The position numbers and the translations under genes were made by a program. This document shows, one piece after another, positions 54,403 to 63,268 of a stretch of 64,000 bases of DNA. How positions within the stretch are numbered: the stretch's first letter is position 1; the number at the start of each line of letters is the position of its first letter. This DNA is from Paucibacter sp. TC2R-5. Its GTDB lineage: Bacteria > Pseudomonadota > Gammaproteobacteria > Burkholderiales > Burkholderiaceae_C. The DNA lies in the NCBI RefSeq assembly GCF_025717605.1, contig NZ_JAJIRQ010000002.1, forward strand, positions 391,884 through 455,883, read 5' to 3'. The notes beneath the pieces were generated by a model, which saw only the letters and a list, made by a program, of their open reading frames with translations, did not search any database and was not told where the DNA came from.

Positions 54403-55614
54403 ATGACCCCAATGTTCAAGCGCACCGCCCTCGCCTCCATCGCCGCCGTTGGCTTAGCCGGCGCGGCTCAGGCGCAGATCTCCGGCGACACCGTCAAGAT
54501 CGGCTTCATCACCGATATGTCCAGCGTCTACGCCGACATCGACGGCGCCGGCGGCGTCGAGGCGATCAAGATGGCGATCGCCGATATGAAGGGCATGGCT
54601 GCCGGCAAAAAGGTCGAGCTGATTTTTGCCGACCACCAAAACAAGGCCGACGTCGCCGCCAGCAAGGCGCGCGAGTGGATTGACACCCAAGGTCTGGACA
54701 TGCTGATCGGCGGCACCAACTCCGGCGCCAACCTGGCCATGGCCAAGATTGCGGCGGAAAAGAAGCGCCCCTTCATGGTGATTGGCGCCGGCTCGGCCCG
54801 CCTGACCAATGAAGACTGCACGCCCTACACCATCCACTACGCTTACGACACGGTGGCGCTGGCCAATGGCACCGGCGCTGCGGTGACCAAGGGCGGCGGC
54901 AAGAGCTGGTACTTCCTGACCGCCGACTATGCCTTCGGCGCCTCTCTGCAGAACGACACCGCAGCGGTTGTCGCCAAGACTGGCGGTCAAGTGTTGGGCA
55001 GCGTCAAGCACCCGCTCAATGCCAGCGATTTCTCGTCCTTCTTGCTGCAAGCGCAGGGCAGCAAGGCGCAAGTTCTGGGTTTGGCGAATGCGGGCGGTGA
55101 CACCATCAACGCGATCAAGGCCGCCAATGAGTTTGGCGTCACCAAGACCATGAAGTTGGCCGGCTTGCTGATGTTCATCAATGACATCCATTCTTTGGGC
55201 CTGAAGACAACCGAAGGCATGTATCTGACCGACAGCTGGTACTGGAACCAAAGCCCCGAGGCCCGCGAATGGAGCCGCCGCTTCTTCGAGAAGATGAAGC
55301 GCATGCCATCCTCGCTGCAGGCTGCCGACTACTCGGCCGCGATGCACTATCTGAAAGCTGTCGACGCCATCAAGACCGACGATGCCGACAAGGTGATGGT
55401 CAAGATGAAGTCCACGCCAATCAACGACTTCTACGTCAAGGGCAATATCCGCAAGGAAGACGGGCGCGGCATCCATGACATGTTCCTGCTGCAGGTGAAG
55501 TCACCGAAAGAGTCCAACGAGCCTTGGGATTACTTCAAGGTCACCACGCGCATCCCGGGCGAAGAAGCCTTCACCAAGCTGGCCGATTCAAAGTGCCCAC
55601 TTGTCAAGAAGTGA
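54403..55614 (+). CDS. Branched-chain amino-acid-type periplasmic substrate-binding protein
   Basis: A 403-residue type 1 periplasmic binding protein with a signal peptide (about 1-24; ending AGAAQA). Typical marks are VKIGFITDMSSVYADIDG, the Gly/Asp-rich IGGTNSGANLAMAKIAAE, FLTADYAFGASLQNDT and LNASDFSSFLLQAQ. It belongs to the broad LivJ-like group, which also takes aromatic and other organic acids, so leucine is not assured. CAGGAG precedes the ATG. It lies between livF and livH. Confidence 0.9.
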   Translation: MTPMFKRTALASIAAVGLAGAAQAQISGDTVKIGFITDMSSVYADIDGAGGVEAIKMAIADMKGMAAGKKVELIFADHQNKADVAASKAREWIDTQGLDMLIGGTNSGANLAMAKIAAEKKRPFMVIGAGSARLTNEDCTPYTIHYAYDTVALANGTGAAVTKGGGKSWYFLTADYAFGASLQNDTAAVVAKTGGQVLGSVKHPLNASDFSSFLLQAQGSKAQVLGLANAGGDTINAIKAANEFGVTKTMKLAGLLMFINDIHSLGLKTTEGMYLTDSWYWNQSPEAREWSRRFFEKMKRMPSSLQAADYSAAMHYLKAVDAIKTDDADKVMVKMKSTPINDFYVKGNIRKEDGRGIHDMFLLQVKSPKESNEPWDYFKVTTRIPGEEAFTKLADSKCPLVKK

Positions 55615-55653
55615 TCGCGGAACAGTTACTTACGGTTTGAGCAGGCCCTGAAC

Positions 55654-56541
55654 ATGACGGACTTTTTCGGCATCCCCTTGCCCGCCCTGCTGGGCCAGCT
55701 CCTGCTGGGCCTGGTGAACGGCTCGTTTTACGCGATGCTGTCGCTGGGCTTGGCCGTCATTTTCGGCATGCTCAACATCATCAACTTTGCCCATGGGGCG
55801 CTGTACATGATGGGCGCCTTTCTGGCCTGGATGGGGCTGGAGTATCTGGGCATGAATTACTGGATGATGCTCCTGCTGGCGCCGCTGATCGTCGGGGCTT
55901 TGGGCATCTTGATCGAGCGGCTGATGCTGCAGTGGCTCTACAAGCTCGACCATATCTACGGCCTGCTGCTGACCTTCGGCATCACGCTGGTGATGGAGGG
56001 CATATTCCGCAGCTTTTATGGCGTCTCGGGCCAGCAATACCAGGTGCCCGAGGCGCTGCAAGGCGCCACCAATCTGGGCTTCATGATTTTGCCCAACTAC
56101 CGCGCCTGGGTGGTGGTGGCCTCCATCACCGTCTGTCTGGCGGTCTGGGCTTTGATCGAGAAGACTACGCTGGGCGCCACCTTGCGCGCCGGCACCGAGA
56201 ACCCCAAGCTGGTGCAAGCCTTTGGCATCAATGTGCCGCGCATGATCACGCTGACCTATGCCGGCGGCGTCGCTTTGGCAGCCTTTGCCGGCGTGCTGGC
56301 TGCGCCGATCTTGCAGGTGAGCGCGCTGATGGGCAGCAACTTGATCATCGTCGTGTTCGCGGTGGTGGTGATCGGCGGCATGGGTTCCATTCTCGGCTCG
56401 ATCTTGACCGGGCTGGGCCTGGGAGTGATCGAGGGACTGACCAAGGTGTTCTACCCCGAGGCCTCAAGCACGGTGGTGTTTGTGGTGATGGCCATCGTGT
56501 TGCTGGTGCGGCCGGCCGGTCTGTTTGGCAAGGAAAAATGA
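55654..56541 (+). CDS. livH: Branched-chain amino-acid-type ABC permease, LivH-like
   Basis: A 295-residue inner-membrane permease with about eight membrane segments. Typical stretches are LLGLVNGSFYAMLSLGLAVI, NIINFAHGALYMMGAF and VFAVVVIGGMGSILGSIL. It forms the channel together with LivM. The next gene overlaps its stop (ATGA). Confidence 0.93.
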   Translation: MTDFFGIPLPALLGQLLLGLVNGSFYAMLSLGLAVIFGMLNIINFAHGALYMMGAFLAWMGLEYLGMNYWMMLLLAPLIVGALGILIERLMLQWLYKLDHIYGLLLTFGITLVMEGIFRSFYGVSGQQYQVPEALQGATNLGFMILPNYRAWVVVASITVCLAVWALIEKTTLGATLRAGTENPKLVQAFGINVPRMITLTYAGGVALAAFAGVLAAPILQVSALMGSNLIIVVFAVVVIGGMGSILGSILTGLGLGVIEGLTKVFYPEASSTVVFVVMAIVLLVRPAGLFGKEK

Positions 56542-57551
56542 ACATGACCGCGCTCGTTTCGACATCAAAAGCTTCACTCAACCCCATTTACGGCTATGCG
56601 CTGCTGTTCGGCGCCATCGCCCTGCTGCCGGCCCTGGGCGTGTATCCGATCTTCGTGATGAAGGTCTTGTGCTTTGCGCTGTTTGCCTGCGCCTTCAACT
56701 TGCTGGTCGGCTTCACGGGCCTGCTCAGCTTCGGCCATGCCGCCTTCCTGGGCACCGCAGCCTACGGCGCCGGCCATGCACTGAAGGTCTGGGGCTTCTC
56801 AGCCCCGGCCGGTTTGATTTTTGGCGCCCTGGCGGCCGGCGGCGTCGGGCTGGTCATCGGCCTGCTGGCCATCAAGCGCGCAGGCATCTACTTCTCGATG
56901 ATCACGCTGGCGCTGAGCCAGATGCTGTACTTTTTCTTCCTGCAAGCCTCGTTCACTGGCGGCGAAGACGGCCTGCAGTCGGTGCCGCGCGGCAGCTTCT
57001 TAGGCCTTGATCTCAACAACGATCTAACGCTTTACTACGTCGTGCTCGGCGTCTTCATCGCGGGCTTCTGGTTGATTTACCGCACCGTGCATTCGCCTTT
57101 CGGTCAAGTGCTGACCTCGATCCGCGAGAACGAGCCACGAGCCATTTCTCTAGGCTACGACGTCGACCGTTTCAAGCTCTTGGCCTTTGTGCTGTCGGCC
57201 ACATTGGCCGGCCTGGCCGGCGCCACCAAGACCTTGGTGCTGGGCTTTGCGACGCTGACCGACGCGGTCTGGACCACCTCGGGCCTGGTGATTCTGATGA
57301 CCCTGGTCGGCGGCATGGGCACCTTGGTCGGCCCCATGGTGGGCGCGCTGATCATCATTGCGCTGGAAAACAAGATCGGCGACCTCGGCAAGGCCTTGGC
57401 CGACCTCACCGGCGTCAACTGGTTCAACGGCCTGGGTGAATCGGTCAGCTTGGTGACCGGGCTGATCTTTATCGTTTGCGTGCTGGCCTTCCGGCGCGGC
57501 GTGGTGGGCGAGGCGATCGCCCTATGGGATAAGGCCCGGGCTAAGCCTTAG
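56538..57551 (+). CDS. livM: Branched-chain amino-acid-type ABC permease, LivM-like
   Basis: A 337-residue inner-membrane permease. It begins MNMTALVSTSKASLNP with AAGGA upstream, overlapping livH by four bases. Marks include LLSFGHAAFLGTAAYGAGHA, the EEA-like loop ENEPRAISLGYDVDRFKL, and TLVGGMGTLVGPMVGALI. It completes the transporter; no further transport gene follows. Confidence 0.93.
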   Translation: MNMTALVSTSKASLNPIYGYALLFGAIALLPALGVYPIFVMKVLCFALFACAFNLLVGFTGLLSFGHAAFLGTAAYGAGHALKVWGFSAPAGLIFGALAAGGVGLVIGLLAIKRAGIYFSMITLALSQMLYFFFLQASFTGGEDGLQSVPRGSFLGLDLNNDLTLYYVVLGVFIAGFWLIYRTVHSPFGQVLTSIRENEPRAISLGYDVDRFKLLAFVLSATLAGLAGATKTLVLGFATLTDAVWTTSGLVILMTLVGGMGTLVGPMVGALIIIALENKIGDLGKALADLTGVNWFNGLGESVSLVTGLIFIVCVLAFRRGVVGEAIALWDKARAKP

Positions 57552-57559
57552 CCACTGGG

Positions 57560-57934
57560 TCAGGCGCGGTACAAAGCCGTGATCGCCTCAACCAACTGGG
57601 CGGGGCCGAAGGGCTTGGCGATGAAGAGGTCGGCGCCGCAGGTCTTGGCATCGGCCTTGATCTGATCGACCGGCTTGGCGCTGATCAACACCACCTTGGG
57701 GGCGTTGGCGCCACCCGCCGCCTTGATGCGCCGGCAGGCCTCGACGCCGTCGAACTCGCCCGGCATCATGATGTCCATCAACACCAGGTTGGGCGCCAAT
57801 GTGTCAATCATCGCCACCGCGCTTGGGCCGTCATGCGTTTCGTGCAGCTCGAAAGCATCCGCCAGATCCAAGGTCGCATGCAGCAGGGCGCGAATCTCTT
57901 CGTTGTCATCGACGATCAGGATTTTCAGTTTCAT
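57560..57934 (-). CDS. Stand-alone CheY-like response regulator
   Basis: A 124-residue single receiver domain with the phospho-acceptor Asp in LVLMDIMMPGEFDG, acidic pair in VDDNEE, Thr/Ser-like position in KVVLISAKP and Lys in FIAKPFG. It has no output domain, so it must act by protein contact or as a phosphate sink. No kinase is adjacent; the orphan TPR-GAF and CHASE kinases in the window are possible donors. It converges on livM. Confidence 0.9.
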   Translation of the reverse strand: MKLKILIVDDNEEIRALLHATLDLADAFELHETHDGPSAVAMIDTLAPNLVLMDIMMPGEFDGVEACRRIKAAGGANAPKVVLISAKPVDQIKADAKTCGADLFIAKPFGPAQLVEAITALYRA

Positions 57935-58120
57935 GCGTTCGAACTCCGGTCTTGCGAAAATTCGGCAAATAGCGGCAACAGCCCTATGAGACGGCTGTCT
58001 GAGGGTACTCCAAAACTGGCCTGCTCGCCTAGCTAAAGCGCCGCCCCAAGCCGTCGAAGTAAGCCCCTAGCAACGCTGCCCTGCCCTGCCCAGGCCAACA
58101 AGGGTGGCTAAACTGCGGCC

Positions 58121-59026
58121 ATGCCCTCGACTCGTTTTGCCTCCGGCCTCGCCCCTTATTTCAACTTAATCCGCTGGGACCGGCCCACCGGCTGGCTCCT
58201 GCTGCTGTGGCCCACGCTGAGCGCACTATGGATCGCCGCCGACGGTTTTCCCGGCTGGCATCTCACCATCGTATTCACGCTGGGCACTGTTCTGATGCGT
58301 TCGGCCGGCTGCTGTGTCAATGACGTCGCCGACCGCGACTTCGACAAGCATGTCAAACGCACCGCCAACCGGCCCGTCACCAGCGGCGCGGTCAGCGTCA
58401 AAGCGGCCTTGTTGCTGGGGGCAGGTCTTGCCCTCACGGCCTTTGCACTGGTGCTGACGACCAATGCGCCGACGATTCTGCTGTCCTTCGGCGCGCTCTT
58501 GGTCGCTGTTCTCTACCCTTATGCGAAACGGGTGTTTGCCATGCCGCAGGCGGTGCTGGGCGTGGCCTTCAGCTTCGGCATTCCGATGGCGTTCTCGGCG
58601 GCTTTGGGTGGCACGAGCTGGAGTTTGGCGGCCATCACCGCTGCCGTGCCGCTGTCGGCCTGGGCGCTGCTGCTGGCCAATCTATTCTGGGTGCTGGCCT
58701 ATGACACCGAGTACGCCATGGTGGACAGGGACGACGATATCCGCCTGGGGATCAAGACCTCGGCGCTGACGCTGGGACGCTTCGACGTGGCGGCGGTGAT
58801 GGGGTTTTACGGCGTCTATCTTGCCGCGTGGACGGCCTTGGGCCTGCGCTTCGGACTGGGCAAGGTTTTCCTCTTGGGCATGCTGGCCGCCGCGGCGCAA
58901 GTTGTGTGGCATTTTTCCTTGATCCGCACGCGCACAAGGGAGGGTTGCTTCAAGGCCTTCCGGGTGAATCATTGGCTGGGCTTTGCAGTCTTTGCAGGCA
59001 CAGCCTTGGATCTGGCGCTGCGCTGA
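58121..59026 (+). CDS. ubiA: 4-hydroxybenzoate polyprenyltransferase
   Basis: UbiA prenylates 4-hydroxybenzoate in the inner membrane, the second step of ubiquinone synthesis. The 301-residue protein has about nine membrane segments and the two Asp-rich magnesium sites, [15 protein letters not shown] and [12 protein letters not shown]. ubiC, which makes its substrate, is 1.6 kb away on the other strand. The ATG at 58121 fits the family start. Confidence 0.95.
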   Translation: MPSTRFASGLAPYFNLIRWDRPTGWLLLLWPTLSALWIAADGFPGWHLTIVFTLGTVLMRSAGCCVNDVADRDFDKHVKRTANRPVTSGAVSVKAALLLGAGLALTAFALVLTTNAPTILLSFGALLVAVLYPYAKRVFAMPQAVLGVAFSFGIPMAFSAALGGTSWSLAAITAAVPLSAWALLLANLFWVLAYDTEYAMVDRDDDIRLGIKTSALTLGRFDVAAVMGFYGVYLAAWTALGLRFGLGKVFLLGMLAAAAQVVWHFSLIRTRTREGCFKAFRVNHWLGFAVFAGTALDLALR

Positions 59027-59040
59027 ACAAGAAGCCAAAC

Positions 59041-60057
59041 TTACTCGAAGGGGTAGCGCACACCCAACTGCCGCCTGATTTCGTCCATCCAGGCCAAGGT
59101 CGCTAGCGTCTCGGCATGGGGCACAACCGGACTTTCGATCAGGCCGCCGCGCGCGCAGGCTTGAGTCTCCTCGATCTCGGACTCAAAGCCGTTGAAGCGC
59201 AGCGGCGCGTGAACCTGCAGCGGCGGCTCACCGTGGCGGTGCAAGAAGGCCTGCGTGGCAGAGGAGAATTCGCCGTTCAAGCTGATGTGGCCGCGCTCGC
59301 CAAAGATACGCAAGCCGTTGTCGGCAAAGCCATCTACCGCGCAAATGAATTGCGAGCTGAGGCCGCCGGGGAAGTTCAACATGCCGCAGACGCGTTGATC
59401 GACGCCCGTTGGTGCCAGCAGGCCGCTGGCCTGAATCGAGAGCGGCTCCGGGCAAGCGCCCAGCGCTTGTTGCAAGACCCAGCGCGTCATCGTCAAGTTG
59501 TAGATGCCGATGTCCAGCAAAGCGCCGCCGGCCAGGACCGGGTCGTAGACACGGCTGCTCGGGTCAAACGGCGCGTTGAAGCAAAAACTTGATTGAATAC
59601 CGCACAGGCGGCCGATGGCCTGCTCCTGCAGCCAGGCTTGCACGATCTTGTAGACGGGCAGAAAGCGCGTCCAGACCGCCTCCATCAAGAAGACTTGACG
59701 CTGCCGCGCCAGCTCGACCAAAGCCTCGGCCTGCGCCAGATTGGGCACCAGCGGCTTCTCGCACAGCACGGCCTTGTTGGCCAACAAACATTGGCGCACC
59801 AAGTCACCATGCTGGGCATGGGGAGTGGCAATGTAGACACCGTCGAGCTCGGGCTGAGCCAACAAACCGGCCAAGTCAGCCACAGCCTGCGCCGGCACAT
59901 GGCCGGGCTCGGCAGCAGCGTCGGCAAAGCCTTGAGCCCGGGCCATATCGCGGCCCAAAACCCAGCGCAACTCGGCCCCGGCAACATGAGGCAAGGCGGC
60001 GGCGAAGCGGCGAGCGATCCCGCCCGGGCCGATCACGGCCCAGCGGAAGGCACTCAT
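59041..60057 (-). CDS. Gfo/Idh/MocA-family oxidoreductase
   Basis: A 338-residue NAD(P)-dependent dehydrogenase with an N-terminal Rossmann domain (GPGGIARRFAAALPHVAGAE) and the family's catalytic-region marker AVLCEKPLVPNLAQA, then a C-terminal alpha/beta domain. Members oxidise sugars, inositols or related alcohols; the substrate is not evident. It is not obviously linked to its neighbours, and converges on ubiA. Confidence 0.88.
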   Translation of the reverse strand: MSAFRWAVIGPGGIARRFAAALPHVAGAELRWVLGRDMARAQGFADAAAEPGHVPAQAVADLAGLLAQPELDGVYIATPHAQHGDLVRQCLLANKAVLCEKPLVPNLAQAEALVELARQRQVFLMEAVWTRFLPVYKIVQAWLQEQAIGRLCGIQSSFCFNAPFDPSSRVYDPVLAGGALLDIGIYNLTMTRWVLQQALGACPEPLSIQASGLLAPTGVDQRVCGMLNFPGGLSSQFICAVDGFADNGLRIFGERGHISLNGEFSSATQAFLHRHGEPPLQVHAPLRFNGFESEIEETQACARGGLIESPVVPHAETLATLAWMDEIRRQLGVRYPFE

Positions 60058-60084
60058 GCAAATCCGCTCAAATAACCCGCCAAC

Positions 60085-60621
60085 TCAACTGCCCTTGAGC
60101 TGCGCCTTCAGAGCTTTGCCTTCGGCACGCTTGACTCTTGTGGCGGCGCGCTGATAGACCTCTTCGGCCTTGGCACGCAGCTCCACGGCCTTGGCGAGCG
60201 CGGCTTGGTACTTCTCGATCGTGTAGGTGTTCTCGGTACCGATGTAGACGCTGCGCCCACTGGGCGTCTGGCCATAACGCGGCAAAGACACGGCGAAGCT
60301 GCAATCGCGCACGCGGCTGCTGGCACGTTGCCTGACGATGGGTCCGGAGATACCAACCGGCAGGTCATTGCCCTTGTTGCCACTCGGTTTGCGCTGCAGC
60401 CTTGACGGGGCCGGCAGTTTGGCAATCCGACTCAGCAATTCCTTGGTCGCCAAGGCCAGGGCAGCAGCAGCGCCGCTACCGTCTTGCGAATGGTCGGAAT
60501 AGAGTTTTGTGCCACCGTATCGCAATTGCCAACCATGTGTGCTCTGGTGGTCAATGCGCTGGATGCACTGCGGGACGGCGAATTGTTCGCCGCTAAAAAT
60601 GACAATATCACGTGTTTTCAT
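60085..60621 (-). CDS. Protein of unknown function, possible AP2-like C-terminal part
   Basis: A 178-residue basic protein that I do not recognise firmly. The C-terminal half (RDCSFAVSLPRYGQTPSGRS, then VYIGTENTYTIEKYQAALAKA) resembles bacterial AP2-type DNA-binding domains in its strand pattern followed by a helix, but the match is weak. A Lys/Arg-rich tail follows. The ATG at 60621 is preferred over a TTG four codons earlier. The DNA around its 5' end and the ubiC 3' end is visibly poorer in G+C than its neighbours. Confidence 0.6.
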   Translation of the reverse strand: MKTRDIVIFSGEQFAVPQCIQRIDHQSTHGWQLRYGGTKLYSDHSQDGSGAAAALALATKELLSRIAKLPAPSRLQRKPSGNKGNDLPVGISGPIVRQRASSRVRDCSFAVSLPRYGQTPSGRSVYIGTENTYTIEKYQAALAKAVELRAKAEEVYQRAATRVKRAEGKALKAQLKGS

Positions 60622-60664
60622 GAGATTCCTCAAAACGGCTGATGAACCCCCCTAGTTTGTAATT

Positions 60665-61237
60665 CTACGGCCTATTGTTCATTTTTGTGCAAGTCATAAC
60701 GCGATTAATAACCGGTATATCGCGTACTAGTTCCGGAACAAACAACTCCATCACACGTAACTGAGCACCACAACGGCTGAAAACAGAGTTGCGTGACCAC
60801 AACATTTGCTTGGAGGCAGGCGTGCCGGTGGCCAGCAACCACTGCTTTTCCATCTGCCGGCGCGTGTGCCCGTAACGCGCCAAACGCCGGGGCTGCAACT
60901 CGCTGCGATGCACGCGCCTATCGCTGTAGAGCAGGTCTGCAAGTGGTCTTGGGCCAAGGCCCTTCAGAGCTCGCCAGGGGCCGGCCAGGGCGCTGGCATG
61001 CAAGCTGGAGCGCGCCCAGACCAAGGGCCGACCATCGACCCGCAGAATGACCTCGCGCACTAGGGTGCAGCCGCGCCGGGGCCGACCCAAGGCGTCAAGC
61101 TCACGCGCCCGCAAGGGAGCAATGCGTTGACTCAGGAGTTCGACCTCGAAGCGCTCGCCTAACTGAGCCAAGCGACGGCTCAGTGAACCGGGCGCACGTA
61201 GCCAGGCGCGCAGGCTGTTACGACTCGCAATACCCAT
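60665..61237 (-). CDS. ubiC: Chorismate lyase
   Basis: UbiC removes pyruvate from chorismate to give 4-hydroxybenzoate, the entry to ubiquinone synthesis. The 190-residue protein has the family pattern REVILRVDGRPLVWARS (active-site Arg region) and VMELFVPEL near the end, with the Glu that matches the catalytic Glu155 of E. coli. The ATG at 61237 is 15 bases after the stop side of proC. The last 30 or so residues are less conserved. ubiA is nearby on the other strand. Confidence 0.85.
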   Translation of the reverse strand: MGIASRNSLRAWLRAPGSLSRRLAQLGERFEVELLSQRIAPLRARELDALGRPRRGCTLVREVILRVDGRPLVWARSSLHASALAGPWRALKGLGPRPLADLLYSDRRVHRSELQPRRLARYGHTRRQMEKQWLLATGTPASKQMLWSRNSVFSRCGAQLRVMELFVPELVRDIPVINRVMTCTKMNNRP

Positions 61238-61252
61238 AGCGGAGCGGCAGAC

Positions 61253-62068
61253 TCAGGCGCCGAACTCGTCACCCAATTCGCGGGCGCGCTGACCGGCCGC
61301 CTTGACCCCGCGCTGAATCGCCTCGGCCACGCCGTCGGCCTGCATGCTGCTCAGCGCAGCGTAGGTCGTGCCGCCCTTGGACGTCACACGCTCGCGCAGC
61401 GTGGCCGGGCTTTCACTGGACTGCTGCGCAAGTGCCGCAGCCCCTGCACAGGTAGCGAGCGCTAACTGGCGAGCCTGCTCAGCGCTCAGACCCAGCTCAA
61501 CGCCTGCCGCCATCATCGCCTCGATGAAGTAGAAAAAGTAGGCCGGGCCGGAGCCGGATAAGGCGGTCACCGTATCCAGATCGGTTTCCTGCTCCACCCA
61601 CAAGACATCGCCGGTCGGGGCCAAAATCTGCTCGACCAAAACCTTGTCGGCGGCGCTGACCTCGGGGCGCGCGTAGAGGCCGGCAATGCCTTGGCCAATC
61701 AGCGCCGGCGTATTGGGCATGGCCCGCACGACCCGCGCCGCGCCGGTGGCACGCACCAGCGTCTCACTGCGTATGCCTGCCATCACCGACAGCTGCAAGG
61801 CCCGCGCCACGTAAGGGGCGCAAGGGGCGGCAGCCTCGGCAAACAACTGCGGCTTGACGGCCCACATCAGCAAATCGGCCGATGCCAGCGACGAATCCGC
61901 CGCCTCCAAGGCCTTCAATCCAAAGTCGGCCGCTAACTTGGCGCGCTGCGGCTCATAGGGCTCGACCACGATCAATCGTTCGAGAGGATGGCCGGCCTTG
62001 AGCAGGCCGCCGATGATGGCGCTGGCCATATTGCCGCCGCCGATGAAGGCAATCGCTGGCTGAGTCAT
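61253..62068 (-). CDS. proC: Pyrroline-5-carboxylate reductase
   Basis: ProC makes proline from pyrroline-5-carboxylate with NAD(P)H. The 271-residue protein begins with a Rossmann site (FIGGGNMASAIIGGLLKAG), followed by MWAVKPQLFAEAA, VRAMPNTPALIGQGI, SGSGPAYFFYFIEAM and VTSKGGTTYAALS, all family marks. The gene lies upstream of ubiC on the same strand, 15 bases apart. Confidence 0.96.
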   Translation of the reverse strand: MTQPAIAFIGGGNMASAIIGGLLKAGHPLERLIVVEPYEPQRAKLAADFGLKALEAADSSLASADLLMWAVKPQLFAEAAAPCAPYVARALQLSVMAGIRSETLVRATGAARVVRAMPNTPALIGQGIAGLYARPEVSAADKVLVEQILAPTGDVLWVEQETDLDTVTALSGSGPAYFFYFIEAMMAAGVELGLSAEQARQLALATCAGAAALAQQSSESPATLRERVTSKGGTTYAALSSMQADGVAEAIQRGVKAAGQRARELGDEFGA

Positions 62069-62086
62069 AGCGGGTCCGCTTGGCGG

Positions 62087-62536
62087 TCAGTTCGACGCAG
62101 CGGCCGATGCCGCCACAGGCGCTTCGGCCGGTGCGACGGGGTTGCGCTGCACCACCACGCCGGGCGACAGCGAGATGTCATTGGCCACTGCGACCTTGGT
62201 GACGAAATGCCGGGTCTCACCGAAGCAGCTGGTCGGCAGGCCGACCTTCTCCTCGTAATGCAGAGTGACGCGCTTGCCCATCACCTCGGTCAACTCGGCC
62301 GCGATTGCATCATCCATGGCGGTGAACTGAAACTTCTCCACCGTCGCGCTACCGGGGATGGACACCAGCGCCAGCTCGCCCTCCCAGGTCTTGCAGATCC
62401 AGCCCTTTTTGGACAGCTTTTGAATCCAGCCGGCGCGTTCACCCGAGGAGTAGCTCCAGTTCAGCGCGATATAGAAATAGCCAAAGGCCAACAGGCCGAG
62501 CAGCAGCAAGGCCAGCAAAATTCTCTTCAAGGTCAT
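62087..62536 (-). CDS. Membrane-anchored protein of unknown function
   Basis: A 149-residue protein with one N-terminal membrane segment (about 5-25) and a periplasmic domain with two Cys (GWICKTWEGELAL and PTSCFGETRHF). An Ala/Pro-rich tail ends it. The pattern is conserved in Burkholderiales, but I know no function. It lies 18 bases upstream of proC and probably shares its transcript. Confidence 0.72.
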   Translation of the reverse strand: MTLKRILLALLLLGLLAFGYFYIALNWSYSSGERAGWIQKLSKKGWICKTWEGELALVSIPGSATVEKFQFTAMDDAIAAELTEVMGKRVTLHYEEKVGLPTSCFGETRHFVTKVAVANDISLSPGVVVQRNPVAPAEAPVAASAAASN

Positions 62537-62565
62537 GGCTATTCAATCGGGGGAGGGACGGGGTT

Positions 62566-63171
62566 TCAGGGCGCCTTGGCGGCCGGAGCCGTCGAGCCGA
62601 TCGGGAATTTTACAAAAGCCGCAGCCAAGGCCCGGTTGATGGCCGCCTCGGTCTGTTCAGGTGTCAGGTGATCGGAAACGGTACCGGTCACAACACCTTC
62701 CCAGACCATTTGCTTGCGCACGGCGTCAACGACGTCGATATTGAGCGTGCCTTCGGTGTATTGGGACACGCTATTCATATCGCGGTAGTAAGGCCAGGGC
62801 GCATACAGGCCGCCGCGATAGCCGTAATAGCCGATGCCATAGCTGGGGCCGGGCGAGACGCGCAGCTTCTCACTCAGGCTCGCGTTGAAGTTGATCAGCA
62901 ACTGGGGCGCGGCAGCGTCATAGCGCAGGCCCCGAGCCTCCAGCTCACGTTGGGCCGAGGCTTTCAGCTGGCCCGAAACAATCGTCTGGTAGCCGCTGCG
63001 GTCTGTACCCAAGGGGCTGACAAAGGCGAAGGTCTTGTATTGGCCGAAGTCGGCCGACCTGTCCATTTCCACCTGCACCTGCGGGCCGGTCGCGCAGCCA
63101 CTCAGTCCGAGTCCACCAAGGCCCAGCGTTAGGGCAAAAGTAAGGCGGAGCAGGTTTTTGCAATTCTTCAT
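62566..63171 (-). CDS. DUF4136 lipoprotein
   Basis: A 201-residue lipoprotein with lipobox LSGC (Cys26) and a DUF4136 domain (about 33-190), including MDRSADFGQYKTFAFVSP, a Tyr/Gly-rich GYYGYRGGLYAPWPYY stretch and EGTLNIDVVDAVRKQMVWEG. DUF4136 proteins are envelope lipoproteins of unknown role. GGAG precedes the ATG at 63171; a TTG four codons earlier is not preferred. Confidence 0.85.
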   Translation of the reverse strand: MKNCKNLLRLTFALTLGLGGLGLSGCATGPQVQVEMDRSADFGQYKTFAFVSPLGTDRSGYQTIVSGQLKASAQRELEARGLRYDAAAPQLLINFNASLSEKLRVSPGPSYGIGYYGYRGGLYAPWPYYRDMNSVSQYTEGTLNIDVVDAVRKQMVWEGVVTGTVSDHLTPEQTEAAINRALAAAFVKFPIGSTAPAAKAP

Positions 63172-63268
63172 GGCGATCTCCAAGTGAGCGGTACACGCGC
63201 TGGCTGTGGCTCCCCTTTGTCAGGGGGCCGAACCAGCCGGTTTAGATATTAGCGCTTCGGCCAGCGCA

